A stretch of DNA of 6,915 bases, taken from assembly GCA_002389705.1 (NCBI GenBank), contig DGQJ01000022.1:9597-16511 (forward strand), given 5' to 3'. Below the pieces are notes generated by a model. That model did not search any database and was not told where the DNA came from. It saw only the letters and a list, made by a program, of their open reading frames with translations. This stretch comes from Bacteroidales bacterium UBA4417. GTDB taxonomy: Bacteria; Bacteroidota; Bacteroidia; Bacteroidales; UBA4417. Of this stretch, positions 4,868-6,915 are shown piece after piece (position 1 is the first letter of the stretch; each line of letters begins with the position of its first letter). The position numbers and the translations under genes were made by a program.

Positions 4868-6915
4868 ATGAACATAATCCGCTTTGCGGCCATAGCATTA
4901 TTCATCCAGCTTTCAGTTGTTTCGTTTGCACAGATATGCTGGCTGAGGCCCGAAAATCCGAAGGTTACGGATACGGTTACTTTGTACTTTAATGCAGCCG
5001 AAGGTAACAAAGCTTTAATGGACCAGCCCGGCGATGTGTATATACATACGGGTGTGATCACCAACAAAAGCATGGATGCCCACGACTGGAAATACGTGAT
5101 TGGCAACTGGGGCAAGGACGATCAGAGTCTGAAAATGAACCGCGAGGGCAAAAACCTGTATTCGTTCCGATTCGTGATAAACTCGTTTTATATGCTGAGG
5201 CCCGAAGATGTGGTAAATCAGCTGGTATATGTTTTCCGCAATATGGATGGCTCGCTGGTGGGCAAAACCAAAGATAATGAGGACATTACCGTGGATGTAA
5301 ACGGCTACAAACCACCGGTAAAAGCAGTAAACGAAAGTAACCGCGAAATACACAAACTCCGCAAAGTTGAACAACTGCCCGCTTCGTGGAAAATCACACT
5401 CGACAAAGGAACTATCTCACTCAGGCCGTTTTCGGGGGAAATGATCGAAATAACCTTTTTCCCGGAAGGATCATTAAAAGCTGATCCATCGCATTCGGTG
5501 ATCATGAAACCCGGCAAAGTGGCCTTAAGCACTGCCAAAACCAAACACGGGTATGTGCTACGCAACGGCCAGATGACTATCGCGGCCAACGCAGATCCGT
5601 TCTTTCTCACCTATATTTACAAAAGCGACACGCTGTTAAGCGAGGAAAGCGGTTTTTACAGCAAACCGGGAAATACCGGGGTGAGGCTGGCACTTAAAAA
5701 AGGTGAAAAAGTATACGGAACCGGCGAACGCGCCATAGCCATGGACAGGCGTGGCAAAAAGCTTCCGCTTTACAACAGGCCATCGTATGGGTATGAATTT
5801 GGAGCTACCCAGCTCAATTATTCTGTTCCCATGACCATTTCATCACGTAAGTATGCTATCCTGTTCGATAACCCTCAGAAAGGTTATGTTGATATAGGCA
5901 ATACCGATCCTTCGGTTACCGAATGGAATGCAATTGGCGGAACCGCCCGTTATTACCTTATTGCCGGAAGCTCGTATCCCGAAATTATGAAATCATATAC
6001 CCAGCTCACCGGCCGGCAACCCCTGCCTCCGCGCTGGGCGCTGGGCAACCTGCAAAGCCGCATGGCTTACCGCAACCAGAAGGAAACCGACAGCATTGTT
6101 ACGCTGATGCGAAAAAAAGATTTCCCGGTTGATGCCGTTATCCTCGATTTCTATTGGTTTGGCGACAGCATTCAGGGACACCTGGGCAAACTCGACTGGT
6201 ACAAAAAAGCCTGGCCCGATCCGGCCGGCATGGTGGCAAAATTCAGGAAACAAGGCATAAAAACCATCCTGATCACCGAACCCTATGTGATCGATACCGT
6301 TGCCAATCATAAGGATGCCGCCGCAAAAGGCGTTTTTGTTACCGACAGCCTGGGCCGCACTTACATCGACAAACAGTTTTATTTCGGCCCCGGCAGCCTG
6401 ATCGACATTTTTAAACCCGAAGCCCGAAAATGGTTCTGGGAGAAATACAAAAAACAGATTGACATGGGCATAGCCGGCTGGTGGGGCGATTTGGGCGAAC
6501 CCGAAAGCCATCCTTCCGATATTTACCATGTGAATGGCAAAGCCGACCAGGTGCATAATATTTTCGGCCATTACTGGGATAAAATGCTGTTCGAAAAATA
6601 TGCCGAAAACTATCCCGGCACACGCTTATTTCACCTGCAGCGTTCCGGTTTCGCTGGCTCGCAGCGCTACGCGGCTTATCCCTGGACAGGCGACGTTTCG
6701 CGCAGCTGGGGCGGTTTACAGGCTCAGCTCCCGCTGTTGCTTACCATGGGCATGAATGGCCTCGGGTATATACATTCCGATGCCGGCGGATTTGCACAGG
6801 GTGTGAAGGACGACGAACTGTACACACGCTGGCTACAGTTTGCAGTCTTTACACCTATCTTCCGGCCCCATGGCTCGGTAATTCCCAGCGAACCGGTGTA
6901 CTTCAGCGAAAAAAC
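4868..6915 (+). CDS. Secreted GH31 alpha-glucosidase or alpha-glucosyltransferase, C-terminus outside window
   Basis: This is a retaining GH31 enzyme acting on alpha-glucosides; 682 codons are seen and the stop lies beyond the edge. The ATG at 4868 gives a signal peptide (1-21, likely cut FA|Q) and no lipobox. Residues about 25-145 form an extra module with GDVYIHTGV at 55-63, WKYV at 74-77 and YVFRNMDGS at 121-129, resembling modules at the N-terminus of Bacteroidota amylases; glycan binding is inferred. A GH31 beta-sandwich follows (about 160-385), then the barrel from PPRWALGN (387-394). The nucleophile is D541 in WWGDLGEPE and the acid/base is D609 in WTGD. HSDAGGF (636-642) and FTPIFRPHG (661-669) are also conserved. 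The WGDLGEPE form resembles, as I recall, oligosaccharide 4-alpha-glucosyltransferases such as Cellvibrio Agd31B, so transfer rather than hydrolysis is possible. It is probably co-transcribed with the GH13 gene. Missing are the end of the barrel and the C-terminal beta-domains. Confidence 0.9.
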   Translation, partial: MNIIRFAAIALFIQLSVVSFAQICWLRPENPKVTDTVTLYFNAAEGNKALMDQPGDVYIHTGVITNKSMDAHDWKYVIGNWGKDDQSLKMNREGKNLYSFRFVINSFYMLRPEDVVNQLVYVFRNMDGSLVGKTKDNEDITVDVNGYKPPVKAVNESNREIHKLRKVEQLPASWKITLDKGTISLRPFSGEMIEITFFPEGSLKADPSHSVIMKPGKVALSTAKTKHGYVLRNGQMTIAANADPFFLTYIYKSDTLLSEESGFYSKPGNTGVRLALKKGEKVYGTGERAIAMDRRGKKLPLYNRPSYGYEFGATQLNYSVPMTISSRKYAILFDNPQKGYVDIGNTDPSVTEWNAIGGTARYYLIAGSSYPEIMKSYTQLTGRQPLPPRWALGNLQSRMAYRNQKETDSIVTLMRKKDFPVDAVILDFYWFGDSIQGHLGKLDWYKKAWPDPAGMVAKFRKQGIKTILITEPYVIDTVANHKDAAAKGVFVTDSLGRTYIDKQFYFGPGSLIDIFKPEARKWFWEKYKKQIDMGIAGWWGDLGEPESHPSDIYHVNGKADQVHNIFGHYWDKMLFEKYAENYPGTRLFHLQRSGFAGSQRYAAYPWTGDVSRSWGGLQAQLPLLLTMGMNGLGYIHSDAGGFAQGVKDDELYTRWLQFAVFTPIFRPHGSVIPSEPVYFSEK

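Noticed and set aside
5993..6571. Minus-strand frame of 192 codons
   Set aside because: It is the mirror of the GC-rich GH31 catalytic barrel, where stop codons on the other strand are rare. The GH31 motifs show which strand is coding.

Overview
The window looks like a chromosomal segment from a member of the Bacteroidota (Bacteroidetes). Three things point there: two copies of the phylum's -7 promoter element (TAnnTTTG, both as TATCTTTG) just upstream of start codons, the absence of clear Shine-Dalgarno sequences before any gene, and gene types typical of the phylum (a SusA-like periplasmic amylase, a DUF4143 ATPase and a secreted M14 peptidase). I cannot name a genus from the sequence alone.

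Layout. Positions 1-1145 (minus strand) hold the first 381 codons of a secreted M14-family zinc carboxypeptidase, whose C-terminus lies outside the window. Positions 1146-1492 are a 347-base AT-rich spacer. It contains a tiny signal-peptide-like reading frame and, next to the following gene, a perfect 17-bp inverted repeat that covers that gene's predicted promoter. Positions 1493-2701 (plus) encode a complete AAA_14/DUF4143 ATPase of unknown role. Positions 2702-2945 are a second spacer with possible decayed coding sequence on the minus strand and a good -7 element at its right end. Positions 2946-4796 (plus) encode a complete GH13 neopullulanase/cyclomaltodextrinase-like enzyme of SusA length. 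A 71-base gap made largely of 7-bp tandem repeats follows. Positions 4868-6915 (plus) encode the first 682 codons of a GH31 enzyme with an extra N-terminal module, cut by the window edge.

How the genes fit together. The GH13 and GH31 genes are probably one transcription unit: same strand, 71 bases apart, with a promoter-like element only before the first. Both proteins have signal peptides, so both act outside the cytoplasm. The GH13 enzyme should cut alpha-1,4 links in maltodextrins, cyclodextrins or pullulan. The GH31 enzyme should act on the resulting oligosaccharides as an alpha-glucosidase or alpha-glucosyltransferase. No SusC/SusD pair, SusR-type regulator or GH97 enzyme is visible, so a polysaccharide utilisation locus may continue to the right. 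The ATPase and the peptidase have no obvious link to this pathway. The ATPase is lower in GC than the glycosidase genes in hand-counted samples and may be an acquired gene.

I see no tRNA, rRNA, CRISPR array, insertion sequence or convincing intrinsic terminator. The most unusual structures are the palindromic, 23-bp-periodic operator-like sequence before the ATPase and the two heptamer arrays between the glycosidase genes. I do not see clear evidence for a wholly new biological system.
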